DNA of 16,689 bases from Saprospiraceae bacterium (GTDB lineage: Bacteria > Bacteroidota > Bacteroidia > Chitinophagales > Saprospiraceae), in assembly GCA_013002475.1 (NCBI GenBank), contig JABDJM010000206.1, positions 1 through 16,689 of the forward strand, written 5' to 3'. Positions within the stretch are counted from its first letter, which is position 1, and each line of letters starts with the position of its first letter. Of this stretch, positions 1 to 8,134 are shown piece after piece. The position numbers and the translations under genes were made by a program. The notes under the pieces are model-generated. The model did not search any database, was not told where the DNA came from, and saw only the letters and a program-made list of their open reading frames with translations.

Positions 1-1218
1 TAGTAATACTGCATCTCCCCTGGATGCTTTTTCGCTGGCCCTTTGGACAGCCGTTCTCATTTGGTTTGTCTCCAGGATCGGAATTCCCAAATCCTGAAAA
101 GCGCTTTTGATCTTTTGGTTGTCAAGGCCCAGGCAAACCAGGGCTTTAACTTTTTCCCGGACTACCTCCAGGATTGCGGAATAATCATTTCCCTTATCTG
201 TACCCCCGGCAATCCAAACCGTTGGTCTTTTCATAGATTTCAGGGCATTGAAAGTGGCATCTACATTAGTTGCCTTACTGTCATTTATATATTCCACGCC
301 ATCAACCAATCCTGCCTTTTCCATTCTGTGGGGGAAATTCTTAAAAGAGTTCAAACCCTTTTGAAGCTTTCCCTTATTAGCGCCCATCAAAACCGCCGCT
401 TGCAAAGCGCAAAAGGCATTTATCATATTATGCGGCCCCTTTAGGTCGCATTGCGAATAATCAATTTTTAAAGAATCGTTAATTCGAATCCATTCATCTA
501 TGTGCAGATCATTTGGAACCTCAATTATCTTTCCGGGATATTCAATAGACCTTAGCCGCTGGTCAATATTTTGATCTCCTCGGAAACAGATCAAATGATC
601 ATCCCCATTTTGATTCTTCAGTATTTTGAATTTTGCGTCCACATACTTTTTCATTCTTCCCTGATATCGATCCAGATGATCCGGAGTTATATTCAGTAAA
701 ATTGCTACCTCCGGATGAAACTCTACAATGTCTTCCAACTGAAAACTGCTGAGTTCGATCACATAGAACTTTGCTGGTTCCCCGGTTAGTAGTCTGGAAA
801 AACTCACTCCAATGTTCCCGCCTTCCCTGGCATCCAAATCAGCCTCCCGCATGATGTGTGCGGTGAGTGCGGTGGTTGTGGTCTTTCCATTGCTCCCTGT
901 GATGCCAACAACTTTTCCTGAACAATTCCGGTGAGCAAATTCGATCTCAGGAATTATTTCCATTCGGGCCCTTCTGCAAAACCGAACCACTGGTGAGCTG
1001 TTTGGGATCCCTGGGCTTTTTACCACCAGGTCTGCATGCACAATTATTCCAAAAGAATGTATGCCAGACTCAAATTCAATCTCATTGTCAATAAGCTCCT
1101 TTCGGAACTTTTCATGAACTCGTCTTCCCTCGGAAACAAACACCTTATAGCCCAGCTTTTTGGCAAGCATTGCTGCTCCAACTCCACTTTCGCCGGCGCC
1201 GAGGATGACTACTTTCAT
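1..1218 (-). CDS. murD: UDP-N-acetylmuramoylalanine--D-glutamate ligase MurD (3' end outside window)
   Basis: MurD adds D-glutamate to UDP-MurNAc-L-alanine in the cytoplasm, using ATP, as the second amino-acid step of peptidoglycan precursor synthesis. The reading frame is open from an ATG at 1218 to base 1, giving 406 residues; about 45 are missing beyond the left edge, so this is a window cut and not a broken gene. The N terminus is a nucleotide-binding fold (MKVVILGAGESGVG). The ATP loop GSNGKTT lies at residues 108-114, followed by ELSSFQLE, the NITPDHLDRY segment and, towards the C terminus, the ligase motif DSKATN. The last visible residues lead into the usual LLSP motif. The start is 18 bp after the mraY stop, as expected in a dcw operon. 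Identification is firm from motifs and gene order. Confidence 0.95.
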   Translation of the reverse strand, partial: MKVVILGAGESGVGAAMLAKKLGYKVFVSEGRRVHEKFRKELIDNEIEFESGIHSFGIIVHADLVVKSPGIPNSSPVVRFCRRARMEIIPEIEFAHRNCSGKVVGITGSNGKTTTTALTAHIMREADLDAREGGNIGVSFSRLLTGEPAKFYVIELSSFQLEDIVEFHPEVAILLNITPDHLDRYQGRMKKYVDAKFKILKNQNGDDHLICFRGDQNIDQRLRSIEYPGKIIEVPNDLHIDEWIRINDSLKIDYSQCDLKGPHNMINAFCALQAAVLMGANKGKLQKGLNSFKNFPHRMEKAGLVDGVEYINDSKATNVDATFNALKSMKRPTVWIAGGTDKGNDYSAILEVVREKVKALVCLGLDNQKIKSAFQDLGIPILETNQMRTAVQRASEKASRGDAVLL

Positions 1219-1236
1219 ATTTAAGCATCGCTACTT

Positions 1237-2478
1237 TTAGCGAACTTTAAGGGTTATCAATGTCAACACTGCCAAGAGAATGGCCACAATCCAGAATCGA
1301 ATTACAATCTTGGATTCGTGCATTCCTTTCTTTTGAAAGTGATGATGGATGGGAGACATCAGAAAAATCCGACGACCCTCCCCATATTTTTTCTTTGTGC
1401 GTTTGAAATATGCTACCTGCAGTACCACGGAGAGATTTTCTATTAGAAATACTCCGCAAAGAATGGGGATCAGGAATTCCATCCTTACCAGAAAACCCAT
1501 TACAGCAATGATGCTTCCTAAGGCAAGGCTTCCGGTGTCACCCATAAAAACTTCTGCCGGGTAGGAGTTGTACCACAAAAACCCAATACAGGCTCCGAGA
1601 AAACAAGCGGCAAAAATTACCAGCTCTCCTGCCCCTGGCAGATAGAGGATATTGAGGTAATCCGCCATGAGCGTATTTCCGCTGACATAGGCAAGCCCTC
1701 CAAGAGCCACGCCCATAATGGCACTAACTCCTGTTGCCAAACCGTCAAGGCCGTCGGTTAGATTTGCTGCATTGGACACCGCAGTCACGACGAAGATCAC
1801 AAAGGGAACAAACAGGATCCAGACAAACTTCTGTCCGTTATCCCCAATGAATCTAAAGACTCCTGCATAATCAAACTCTCTGTCTTTCAAAAATGGAACA
1901 TTGGTGATGCTTGTTTTTACGTAAGCATTTTGTACACCCTGATCCGATGAAACCGTCTTTACGATCTCAAAATTTCTGGCCTGTGCTTTTTCGAGGGGCA
2001 TTTGAACTACCACATCGTTGCTAAAAAGCATTGTCAGAGCCACTATCAATCCCAGGACTACCTGGCCCAGGATCTTAAACTTTCCACTTAATCCTTTCTT
2101 GTCTTTTTTGAAGACTTTGATATAGTCATCAACAAAACCGATAGTGCCCATCCAGGTAGTAGCAATGAGCATCAAGAGGATATAAATGTTATGGAGTTTT
2201 GCGACTAAAAGACAGGGTATCAAAATGGCCATCAGGATGATAATCCCACCCATCGTGGGTGTACCTTCTTTTTCCTTTTGACCCTTCAGCCCCAGATCTC
2301 TTACCGATTCACCCACTTGCTGCCTTTGCAACCAACGGATGATCTTTCCTCCAAGTAGCATGGAAATTATTAATGACAGAATGATCGCTAGTCCGGCTCT
2401 GAAAGAGATAAATTGAAATAGGCTGGCAACCGGAGTTTCAAAGTTTCTCTCTAAAAAATCGAACAGGTAATACAGCAT
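1237..2478 (-). CDS. mraY: Phospho-N-acetylmuramoyl-pentapeptide transferase MraY
   Basis: MraY is the integral membrane enzyme that transfers phospho-MurNAc-pentapeptide from UDP to undecaprenyl phosphate, making lipid I. The 413-residue protein has many hydrophobic helices. Family motifs are all visible: TPTMGG at 73-78, the metal-binding Asp pair in FVDDY (117-118), [10 protein letters not shown] near 240, [11 protein letters not shown] near 315, and the C-terminal [12 protein letters not shown] loop. A polar insertion (about residues 165-215, rich in charged residues) makes it longer than the E. coli enzyme of about 360; longer forms are usual in Bacteroidota. The start is ATG. It sits between murE and murD, with 18 bp before murD but 147 bp after murE, where a hairpin with a T tract occurs. 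Confidence 0.97.
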   Translation of the reverse strand: MLYYLFDFLERNFETPVASLFQFISFRAGLAIILSLIISMLLGGKIIRWLQRQQVGESVRDLGLKGQKEKEGTPTMGGIIILMAILIPCLLVAKLHNIYILLMLIATTWMGTIGFVDDYIKVFKKDKKGLSGKFKILGQVVLGLIVALTMLFSNDVVVQMPLEKAQARNFEIVKTVSSDQGVQNAYVKTSITNVPFLKDREFDYAGVFRFIGDNGQKFVWILFVPFVIFVVTAVSNAANLTDGLDGLATGVSAIMGVALGGLAYVSGNTLMADYLNILYLPGAGELVIFAACFLGACIGFLWYNSYPAEVFMGDTGSLALGSIIAVMGFLVRMEFLIPILCGVFLIENLSVVLQVAYFKRTKKKYGEGRRIFLMSPIHHHFQKKGMHESKIVIRFWIVAILLAVLTLITLKVR

Positions 2479-2520
2479 TAATTTTCCATGTTATGTTTTC
2501 AAGCTTCATCATTCCGATTC

Positions 2521-2581
2521 AAAAAAAAGGAGCAGTGGGCAGGAGGTTTTAAACAGGGATTCAAATCCTCCCTTCCACTGC
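2521..2581 (-). terminator. Terminator-like hairpin between murE and mraY
   Basis: Read on the minus strand, GCAGTGG (2575-2581) pairs with CCACTGC (2532-2538). After a 3x3 internal loop, GGAGG (2567-2571) pairs with CCTCC (2542-2546), closing a loop of 20 nt. Eight T residues (2521-2528) follow after TCC. This is the layout of an intrinsic terminator. It lies downstream of murE inside an operon where mraY and murD would be expected to be co-transcribed. A competing small hairpin, GGAT/ATCC around 2557-2568, uses bases of the inner stem. Partial termination or attenuation is inference. Confidence 0.55.
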
Positions 2582-2625
2582 GAGCCGTAAAAATGAATCT
2601 GAGAATGATCAAGCTCGTTTTGTTA

Positions 2626-4086
2626 TCAATTCAAATTCAACGAAGCCATTAGCTCCGCCTTATCATCAAAAGGGATCTTTTTCCCTTTTATTTCCTGGTA
2701 TTTTTCGTGACCCTTTCCGGCGACATAAATGATGTCTCCTTCTTTGGCCAACTTACAAGCCATCTTTATGGCTTGAGCCCTGTCTTCAATGACTAAGGCA
2801 TCTTTGTTTTGTCCGGGCGTTAAACCCTCAAGCATCTCCTCAAGGATTTCACCAGGCTCCTCACTCCTTGGGTTGTCGGATGTTAAGATCAGTTGATCGG
2901 AAAGCAACGCGCCGATGCTTGCCATCAGAGGTCGCTTGGTCCTATCTCGATCACCACCACATCCAACAACTGTAATAATTCGGGCTTTGACAGGTCGTGT
3001 TTCCTGGAGGGTTTCGAGCGCTTTTTTAAGCGCATCGGGAGTATGAGAATAATCTACAATGGCGGTAAGCTTGCTGTCTCTGGCAAGCACTATGTCAAAA
3101 CGCCCTTCAGCAGGTCTCAATTTGCTGATGGCGGTAAGTAGTTCTACTTTTTCCACATCTAAAACGGTCCCCACCCCAAAAACAGCCAATAAATTGTAAG
3201 CATTGAATTTTCCAATTAAGCGACTGAAAAGTTCATCTTCATTTATTTCGAGGTGGAGACCTGTTAGAGAATTCTCAATAACCTTTGCTTTAAAATCGGT
3301 TAGTGTGGATAAAGAGTATTCGAAAACTTCGGCCTTTGTATTTTGAACCATTACCCGACCCCTTTTATCATCGATGTTTACCAATGCAAAAGATCCGGCT
3401 GGCAATTGATCAAAAAATTTCTTTTTTGCTGCTATGTAGTTATCAAATGTTTTATGATAGTCCAGGTGATCATGACTCATGTTGGTGAAGACGCCCCCCG
3501 CAAAATGTAAAGCATCGACTCTGTGTTGGTCAATCGCATGAGAGCTAACCTCCATAAAACAAAGAGTGCATCCTGCTGAGACCATATTGTCCAATAAAGA
3601 ATTCAGGGTCACAGCATCAGGTGTTGTATACTCAGCCTGAATTGACTCCTCACCGATCTTATTCTCTACAGTAGATAGGAGACCAACTTTGGTACCCAGA
3701 ATGGAAAACAATTGATACAAAAGAGTAGCTACCGTGGTCTTTCCATTTGTTCCGGTGACCCCAATCAACTTCAGCTTCTGACTTGGATGGTTAAAAAATG
3801 TATCTGCGACAAAAGCTAGTGCCTCTTGTCCGTTTGGAACCTGGATATAGGTTACACTTTCTTTTTTGATCTCGGGAACTTCTTCGCAAACGACAGCGCT
3901 GGCTCCCGCCTCAAGTGCCTGGTCAATAAAACGGTGACCATCTGTTTTTAATCCCCGTGTTGCTACAAAAAGACTTCCCTCAGTAACCCGGCGGGAATCA
4001 AAATCGATCCGCCGGATTACCTGGGAGACATCACCAACGGTAGATTTCACCCTTAATGGTTTTATCAACTCTGTTAGTGCAATCAC
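2626..4086 (-). CDS. murE: UDP-N-acetylmuramoyl-tripeptide synthetase MurE, meso-diaminopimelate type
   Basis: MurE adds the third stem-peptide residue to UDP-MurNAc-L-Ala-D-Glu in the cytoplasm. At 486 residues it is full length. Visible motifs are FDSRRV at 29-34 (substrate-binding N-terminal domain), the ATP loop GTNGKTT at 112-118, EVSSHAID near 179-186, the lysine-rich KKKFFDQLP at 221-229 that should supply the carbamylated lysine, and GKGHE near 457-461. DNPR at 404-407 is the signature of meso-diaminopimelate specificity. The start is GTG at 4086. It aligns with the usual family N terminus, and no in-frame ATG gives a better one. A five-codon ORF starting ATG at 4100 ends with a TGA that overlaps this GTG. 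The gene is separated from ftsI by 153 bp of hairpin repeats. Its last 16 bases, through the stop codon, are identical to the end of ftsI. Confidence 0.96.
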   Translation of the reverse strand: MIALTELIKPLRVKSTVGDVSQVIRRIDFDSRRVTEGSLFVATRGLKTDGHRFIDQALEAGASAVVCEEVPEIKKESVTYIQVPNGQEALAFVADTFFNHPSQKLKLIGVTGTNGKTTVATLLYQLFSILGTKVGLLSTVENKIGEESIQAEYTTPDAVTLNSLLDNMVSAGCTLCFMEVSSHAIDQHRVDALHFAGGVFTNMSHDHLDYHKTFDNYIAAKKKFFDQLPAGSFALVNIDDKRGRVMVQNTKAEVFEYSLSTLTDFKAKVIENSLTGLHLEINEDELFSRLIGKFNAYNLLAVFGVGTVLDVEKVELLTAISKLRPAEGRFDIVLARDSKLTAIVDYSHTPDALKKALETLQETRPVKARIITVVGCGGDRDRTKRPLMASIGALLSDQLILTSDNPRSEEPGEILEEMLEGLTPGQNKDALVIEDRAQAIKMACKLAKEGDIIYVAGKGHEKYQEIKGKKIPFDDKAELMASLNLN

Positions 4087-4092
4087 GAGTGT

Positions 4093-4218
4093 GTGTTCAT
4101 AGTGCGAGGGATACCCCCTCCGTTTTAAAATAGTGTTTCAAGTGTGAGGTCAATGCCTCAGTGTTTCATAGTGCGAGGTCTGTGCCTCAGTGTTTCATAG
4201 TGTGAGGATTAATCCTCT
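4093..4218. repeat. Four tandem imperfect ~29-bp repeats, each with a hairpin, in the ftsI-murE gap
   Basis: Units lie at about 4093-4122, 4133-4160, 4161-4189 and 4190-4218. On the plus strand the conserved part is GTGTTTCATAGTGYGAGG, then six variable bases, then CCTC. Each unit carries an inverted repeat whose arms differ between units but remain complementary: GAGGG/CCCTC in the first, TGAGG/CCTCA in the second, GAGG/CCTC in the third, and a perfect 14-bp palindrome (4204-4217) in the fourth. In the mRNA sense the last two units (plus-strand order) contain ATGAAACACTGA, a three-codon ORF with its stop. The array fills most of the gap and ends next to the murE start codon. Function is unknown; a REP-like element or a translational control leader is possible. 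Confidence 0.8.
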
Positions 4219-4239
4219 ATAATTGACAGCAAATGCTGA

Positions 4240-6348
4240 TCAATTCAAATTCAAATACACGGTTTGACCCTTAGCAGCGGTTCCATACCTGATCGATTGC
4301 CTGGATACTTTCCCAAGTCCTTCTGTTTTGACTTTGAGTCCGCGCTCCTCTAGCAAATGGAGAGCATCTCGCAATCCCATTCCCCTTACATCCGGCACCA
4401 ACTCTTCGCTGTATAGTTTAGCGATCATCTGCATAGTATCCCGGTGGGCATCCAAAGAGATCCAATTCTCCTCGGTATCACCATACAGCTTCCAATCCCA
4501 AAGAGCTCCTAATTCCTCAAAGTCTGTTCTGGCTCCGATCTGTCTTTTTGGGCTCTTCTTTGCCTTTAGGCTTACATTAATCGGTCTGTGCAATTCCATC
4601 TCCGCTTCAAAAATCTCCTCGACGATCTTTTTGAAAATTGGTCCTGCAACCTGGGATCCGTAGAATCCATTTTTCTTGGGATTTTCAACCATAACCACTA
4701 CCGAATACTTTGGTGCTTCGGATGGAAAAAATCCGCAAAAGGAAGCTCTGTACTGAATGCCCTTTTTCTTTCTTTCAAAACCATAATTAGTTTGGGCTGT
4801 TCCGGTTTTTCCACTGAAGCTTACCTTAGAAGATCTCAACCTTGAAGCAGTTCCATCTTCAACAACTCCTCTCAATAAATCCTGAGCGAGCTGAATTGTG
4901 TAGGGAGAAGCCATCCTTTGTTTAATCACCTTTGGTGGAAATACTTCAAGAGGTTCTCCATAAGCTTCAATGGAAGTCACCAGTTGTGGTTTCATCAGTT
5001 TTCCATTATTCGCAACTCCGTTGTAAAAGGTCAACAATTGCAAAGGAGTAATAGTACTCTCATAACCAATCGAAATCCAGGGGAGTGAGATTCCCGACCA
5101 ATCGTCCTTCTCACTAAAGGCTTCCTTCAGATAAGGCTGTGCCTCTCCTTCAATGGAAATCCCAGTTTTCTGACCAAGGCCTAAATCTCTTAATCCCTGG
5201 ATAAAGAGTTTGGCCTTGGTTCCGCGTCCGTAATGGTTTGTGATCAGTTTTGCTATCCCCACATTGGAGGAAAGTTCAAAAGCCCTTCGAATTGTAGTAG
5301 TATCAGTTTTGCGGCATGTGAGAGTCGCATCGACCAGTTCTTTATTGTAAAAAGTTTTTCTACCGCGTTCAATGTCTATCAAGTCATCCAGAGTGATCAA
5401 TCGATCCTCAAGCAGACACATGATTGAAGCTAGTTTGAAGGTAGAACCTGGTTCAACTGCGGTACCTACAGCGTAGTTGTAGGATTCCCAATACCCATTT
5501 TCCGTGGACTTTATATTTGCAATTGCCTTTACAGCACCGGTGGCCACTTCCATGACTATAGCGGTGCCGAAATCAGCTTCATGATGTTTAATTCCGTTTA
5601 TCAATGCTGTCTCAGTTATGTCCTGAATATTTACATTGATCGTAGTACGGATATCATTTCCGGTGATTGGTTCAATTTCTGCCCGGTTACTTAAAGGGAT
5701 ATAAGCTTGACCCGCCCTTTTCACTAATCGCTTTCCTTCCTTTCCGGATAAAACGTCATCGTAATAACCTTCCAGGCCTACAGGTTGGGCATTTTCCCTT
5801 ACATAACCAATTGTTCTATTCGCCAGAATCCCGTGGGGTCTTCTTCTTTTGCTTTTTCGCTCCACTATCAACCCACCTTTGTATTTACCTTTTCGAAAGA
5901 GTGGAAAAGATGAGACCTTTCTCATTTCCTGGTGAGATAGTCCTCTGGCGATTGATAAATAGTGGTGGCCCTCTTGTCTTGCCTTCAAAAGCTTTAGCTT
6001 GATCTGATCAGGACTGTTGGCATATTTCTCATGCCAGGCCAGGTTTAATGCGAGCGAATCGAGATTGTCAAAGAAATCCTTTTCGGACATTCCTGACGAA
6101 TTTGGGTCAAATCGTATGTCAAAGAGCGGAAGCGCTGATGCCAGCAAAGAGCCATTATCAGCTAATATGTTTCCCCGTTCAGCTTGAATGGGTACATGTT
6201 TCAAATAGAGGCTGTCGCCTTTTGCCTTCCAGCGGTCTCCTTCGACCACATTGATCCAGGCTGCTTTACTAAATATGGCCAGGGATACCAGACCAACAAA
6301 AGCAAATATTATGTAGACACGACCAAGGACTTCATTTCGAACATTCAT
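4240..6348 (-). CDS. ftsI: Septal peptidoglycan transpeptidase FtsI (PBP3-like, class B) with C-terminal PASTA domain
   Basis: This is the class B penicillin-binding protein that cross-links septal peptidoglycan together with FtsW. The 702-residue protein has a short cytoplasmic tail and a membrane anchor at about residues 10-32, then the PBP dimerisation domain (ERGNILADNG near 57-66). The transpeptidase domain carries the acylated serine in STFK (302-305), SSN (360-362) and KTGT (514-517). A single PASTA repeat (650-702) begins VPDVRGMGLRDA. An SPKRQ-type basic linker at about 595-605 separates the last two domains. One C-terminal PASTA repeat is common in Bacteroidota FtsI. The start is ATG at 6348, 11 bp after the FtsL-like gene. 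Symbols ftsI and pbpB are both used for this gene. Its last 16 bases are shared with murE. Confidence 0.95.
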   Translation of the reverse strand: MNVRNEVLGRVYIIFAFVGLVSLAIFSKAAWINVVEGDRWKAKGDSLYLKHVPIQAERGNILADNGSLLASALPLFDIRFDPNSSGMSEKDFFDNLDSLALNLAWHEKYANSPDQIKLKLLKARQEGHHYLSIARGLSHQEMRKVSSFPLFRKGKYKGGLIVERKSKRRRPHGILANRTIGYVRENAQPVGLEGYYDDVLSGKEGKRLVKRAGQAYIPLSNRAEIEPITGNDIRTTINVNIQDITETALINGIKHHEADFGTAIVMEVATGAVKAIANIKSTENGYWESYNYAVGTAVEPGSTFKLASIMCLLEDRLITLDDLIDIERGRKTFYNKELVDATLTCRKTDTTTIRRAFELSSNVGIAKLITNHYGRGTKAKLFIQGLRDLGLGQKTGISIEGEAQPYLKEAFSEKDDWSGISLPWISIGYESTITPLQLLTFYNGVANNGKLMKPQLVTSIEAYGEPLEVFPPKVIKQRMASPYTIQLAQDLLRGVVEDGTASRLRSSKVSFSGKTGTAQTNYGFERKKKGIQYRASFCGFFPSEAPKYSVVVMVENPKKNGFYGSQVAGPIFKKIVEEIFEAEMELHRPINVSLKAKKSPKRQIGARTDFEELGALWDWKLYGDTEENWISLDAHRDTMQMIAKLYSEELVPDVRGMGLRDALHLLEERGLKVKTEGLGKVSRQSIRYGTAAKGQTVYLNLN

Positions 6349-6359
6349 GTCAACCTTGG

Positions 6360-6683
6360 CTATTTATTAGCTACAACTATCTTTTTTACTGGGTGCTTGG
6401 GAACATCGAGGTAATGTATACCTGCGGTCTTTACAATTTCCGATCGTTGCGTTTGCTGCATATAGTCGGAATGCAGAGACAAATATTCCCACCTCAATGA
6501 CTTAACCTCTTTTTGAGAATCCTGAATCAATCGAATTTTCTTTTCTGCGGAGTGAGAGTTGGCGATATAAAACACCAACATCAGGGTAATGAACAAGATG
6601 AAGGGAAGATTCTTTAAAAAGAAAGAACCATCGGAACTGTCCGGAGTTCCATTTTTGCCAAAGGCTTTTAGGTTAATGTTCAT
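6360..6683 (-). CDS. ftsL: FtsL-like bitopic division protein
   Basis: A small single-pass membrane protein in the position of ftsL, between rsmH and ftsI. From the ATG at 6683 it has 107 residues; an in-frame GTG three codons earlier (6692) would give 110. I chose the ATG because neither start has a Shine-Dalgarno sequence and ATG is the commoner codon. Visible are a charged N-terminal tail, one hydrophobic helix (LPFILFITLMLVFYIA, about residues 26-41), then a heptad-like helix rich in K, R, E and L that suits a coiled coil, and a C-terminal segment IVKTAGIHYLDVP. Known FtsL pairs with DivIC/FtsB in the periplasm and is highly divergent in sequence. The call therefore rests on size, topology and gene order more than on motifs. 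Confidence 0.8.
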   Translation of the reverse strand: MNINLKAFGKNGTPDSSDGSFFLKNLPFILFITLMLVFYIANSHSAEKKIRLIQDSQKEVKSLRWEYLSLHSDYMQQTQRSEIVKTAGIHYLDVPKHPVKKIVVANK

Positions 6684-6702
6684 CAGATCCACTTGTTTAA
6701 AA

Positions 6703-7602
6703 TCAGTATTTCATAGCCACTCTCATACGGGCTGATCGGGCTCTTGGGTTTTGTTTAATTTCTTCCTCGGAAGGAAGAAGGGTTTTCTTGGTCAACATTT
6801 TAAGGGGGCGGAAAATCTTTCCATAAAAATCGCTTTCGTGCTTTCCAGAGGCATTGCCCGTTCTCATGAAATTTTTCACGATCCGGTCTTCCAAAGAATG
6901 GTAGGAGATCACCACTAGCTTACCGCCAGGCTTCAAAACATCAATGGCCTGACTAAGCATTTGCTCCAATGCCGAAATTTCCTGGTTAACTTCAATTCGG
7001 AGGGCTTGAAAAACCTGTGCGAGGTACTTGTGTTTGTTCCCGCGAACCATAGGTTCCAAAACTTCCAGAAACTCTCCAATTGTTTTAATAGATCTGACTT
7101 TTCTCTGGTCTACGATGTGCCTGGCCAAAGTTTTTGCATTTCTGATCTCGCCGTACTTACTAAACATGTCCTGCAGTTCGTCTGCAATGAAAGTGTTCAG
7201 AATCTGGGCAGCATTTGTTTTAGCATACTGATCCATTCGCATGTCAAGTGGAGCATCAAAGCGATAAGAAAAACCGCGTGAAGCTTCATCGAACTGGTGC
7301 GAGGATACGCCGAGGTCTGCAAGAATTCCATCAACTTGAAGAAAACCCTGTAATTTCAAATAGCGCTTTAGAAAGCGAAAATTTTGATGGACGAAGGTGA
7401 AGTGCTCATTCTCAGAAATCAATTCCGGCAAAACATCCTGGTCCTGATCAAAGGATACCAGATGCCCTTTGGCATCCAGTCTTTTTAATATTTCTCGAGA
7501 GTGCCCTCCCCCACCATAAGTCACATCGACATAAATTCCCTGTGGATCATGAACCAGTGCATCAACACTCTCTTTGAGTAATACTGGCAAATGATACTCC
7601 AC
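6703..7602 (-). CDS. rsmH: 16S rRNA (cytosine(1402)-N(4))-methyltransferase RsmH (MraW)
   Basis: RsmH methylates N4 of C1402 in 16S rRNA using S-adenosylmethionine and is the usual second gene of dcw clusters. The 299-residue length fits the family (about 300). The SAM-binding motif VDVTYGGGGHS is at 25-35, followed by the acidic strand FDQDQD near 50, GILADLGVSSHQFD near 92-105, the FSYRFDAPLDMRMD segment after it, and the C-terminal VVISYHSLEDRIVK motif. The start is a GTG at 7602 whose product MEYHLPVLLKE matches the family N terminus; no in-frame ATG precedes it. It lies 11 bp after mraZ and 10-19 bp before the FtsL-like gene, so transcription is very probably shared. Confidence 0.96.
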   Translation of the reverse strand: MEYHLPVLLKESVDALVHDPQGIYVDVTYGGGGHSREILKRLDAKGHLVSFDQDQDVLPELISENEHFTFVHQNFRFLKRYLKLQGFLQVDGILADLGVSSHQFDEASRGFSYRFDAPLDMRMDQYAKTNAAQILNTFIADELQDMFSKYGEIRNAKTLARHIVDQRKVRSIKTIGEFLEVLEPMVRGNKHKYLAQVFQALRIEVNQEISALEQMLSQAIDVLKPGGKLVVISYHSLEDRIVKNFMRTGNASGKHESDFYGKIFRPLKMLTKKTLLPSEEEIKQNPRARSARMRVAMKY

Positions 7603-7613
7603 TTGTCTCGTGT

Positions 7614-8105
7614 TTAACGGGGGCCCTGTGGGCTATCCGTATTCGGCATACCTCTCCTAAGCCTGTCGCCCATGACTTCCTCCGCAAGCTTCGTGTAAGC
7701 ATCCGGATCGATCGGCAGATCGGCGTCATAGACTTCTTTGGCCCATATTTCAATTTTGTTTTTCATGGCAATCAGAATCACATCCTTTTTTAATAGTCCG
7801 TAATCCTGTAGGCGAAGCGGGATTAAGATCCTGTCATTTCCATCAAGTACCATTTTGGAAGCACCCCGGTAAAACCATCGTTTATAATCACGGTGCTTCT
7901 TCACATAATCACTTAATGAATCCACTTCTTCGGAGATATTGTCCCATTCCTCTTGTGGATAAAAATCGAGGCAAGATTCAAGGCCGCGATTCAGAACAAA
8001 CTCCTTATAGCCAAACATTTCAAATTGCCTTACCAGCTGCGAGGGGACACGCAGTCTTCCCTTTGCATCGAGCTTACACTCAAATTCCCCGAGCAGTTTC
8101 GGCAT
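7614..8105 (-). CDS. mraZ: Transcriptional regulator MraZ
   Basis: MraZ is the ring-forming DNA-binding regulator at the head of dcw clusters and is known in other bacteria to repress its own operon. The protein has 163 residues, slightly longer than E. coli MraZ (152). Two SpoVT/AbrB-like half-domains are visible: the first around DAKGRLRVPSQL (13-24), the second around DGNDRILIPLRLQ (88-100). Each carries the expected R-[LI]-x-[IVL]-P core. The C terminus is polar, with RLRRG near residue 150. The start is ATG at 8105. Just upstream are three to four direct repeats with a 10-bp period that match the MraZ operator type, supporting autoregulation. A 10-bp tandem repeat (8104-8123) overlaps the start codon. 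Confidence 0.95.
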   Translation of the reverse strand: MPKLLGEFECKLDAKGRLRVPSQLVRQFEMFGYKEFVLNRGLESCLDFYPQEEWDNISEEVDSLSDYVKKHRDYKRWFYRGASKMVLDGNDRILIPLRLQDYGLLKKDVILIAMKNKIEIWAKEVYDADLPIDPDAYTKLAEEVMGDRLRRGMPNTDSPQGPR

Positions 8106-8134
8106 TTTTCAGTATTTTTCAGTCAAATACAGTC

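Noticed and set aside
1..1218. Broken or missing gene at the left edge
   Set aside because: The minus-strand frame is open to base 1 with all MurD motifs in order; it is simply cut by the window.
2532..2581. tRNA-like T-arm (GGATTCAAATCC) and a paired acceptor-like stem between murE and mraY
   Set aside because: The span is only about 50 bases, the T stem has an A-C mismatch next to the loop, and no D-arm or anticodon arm can be drawn. A terminator-type hairpin explains it better.
4093..4218. CRISPR array
   Set aside because: The variable part between conserved segments is only about 6 bases and lies inside a hairpin, units are 28-30 bp in total, and no cas genes are present.
5667..6002. 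111-codon plus-strand ORF within ftsI
   Set aside because: It is antisense to the well-conserved pedestal domain of FtsI and shows no recognisable protein features.
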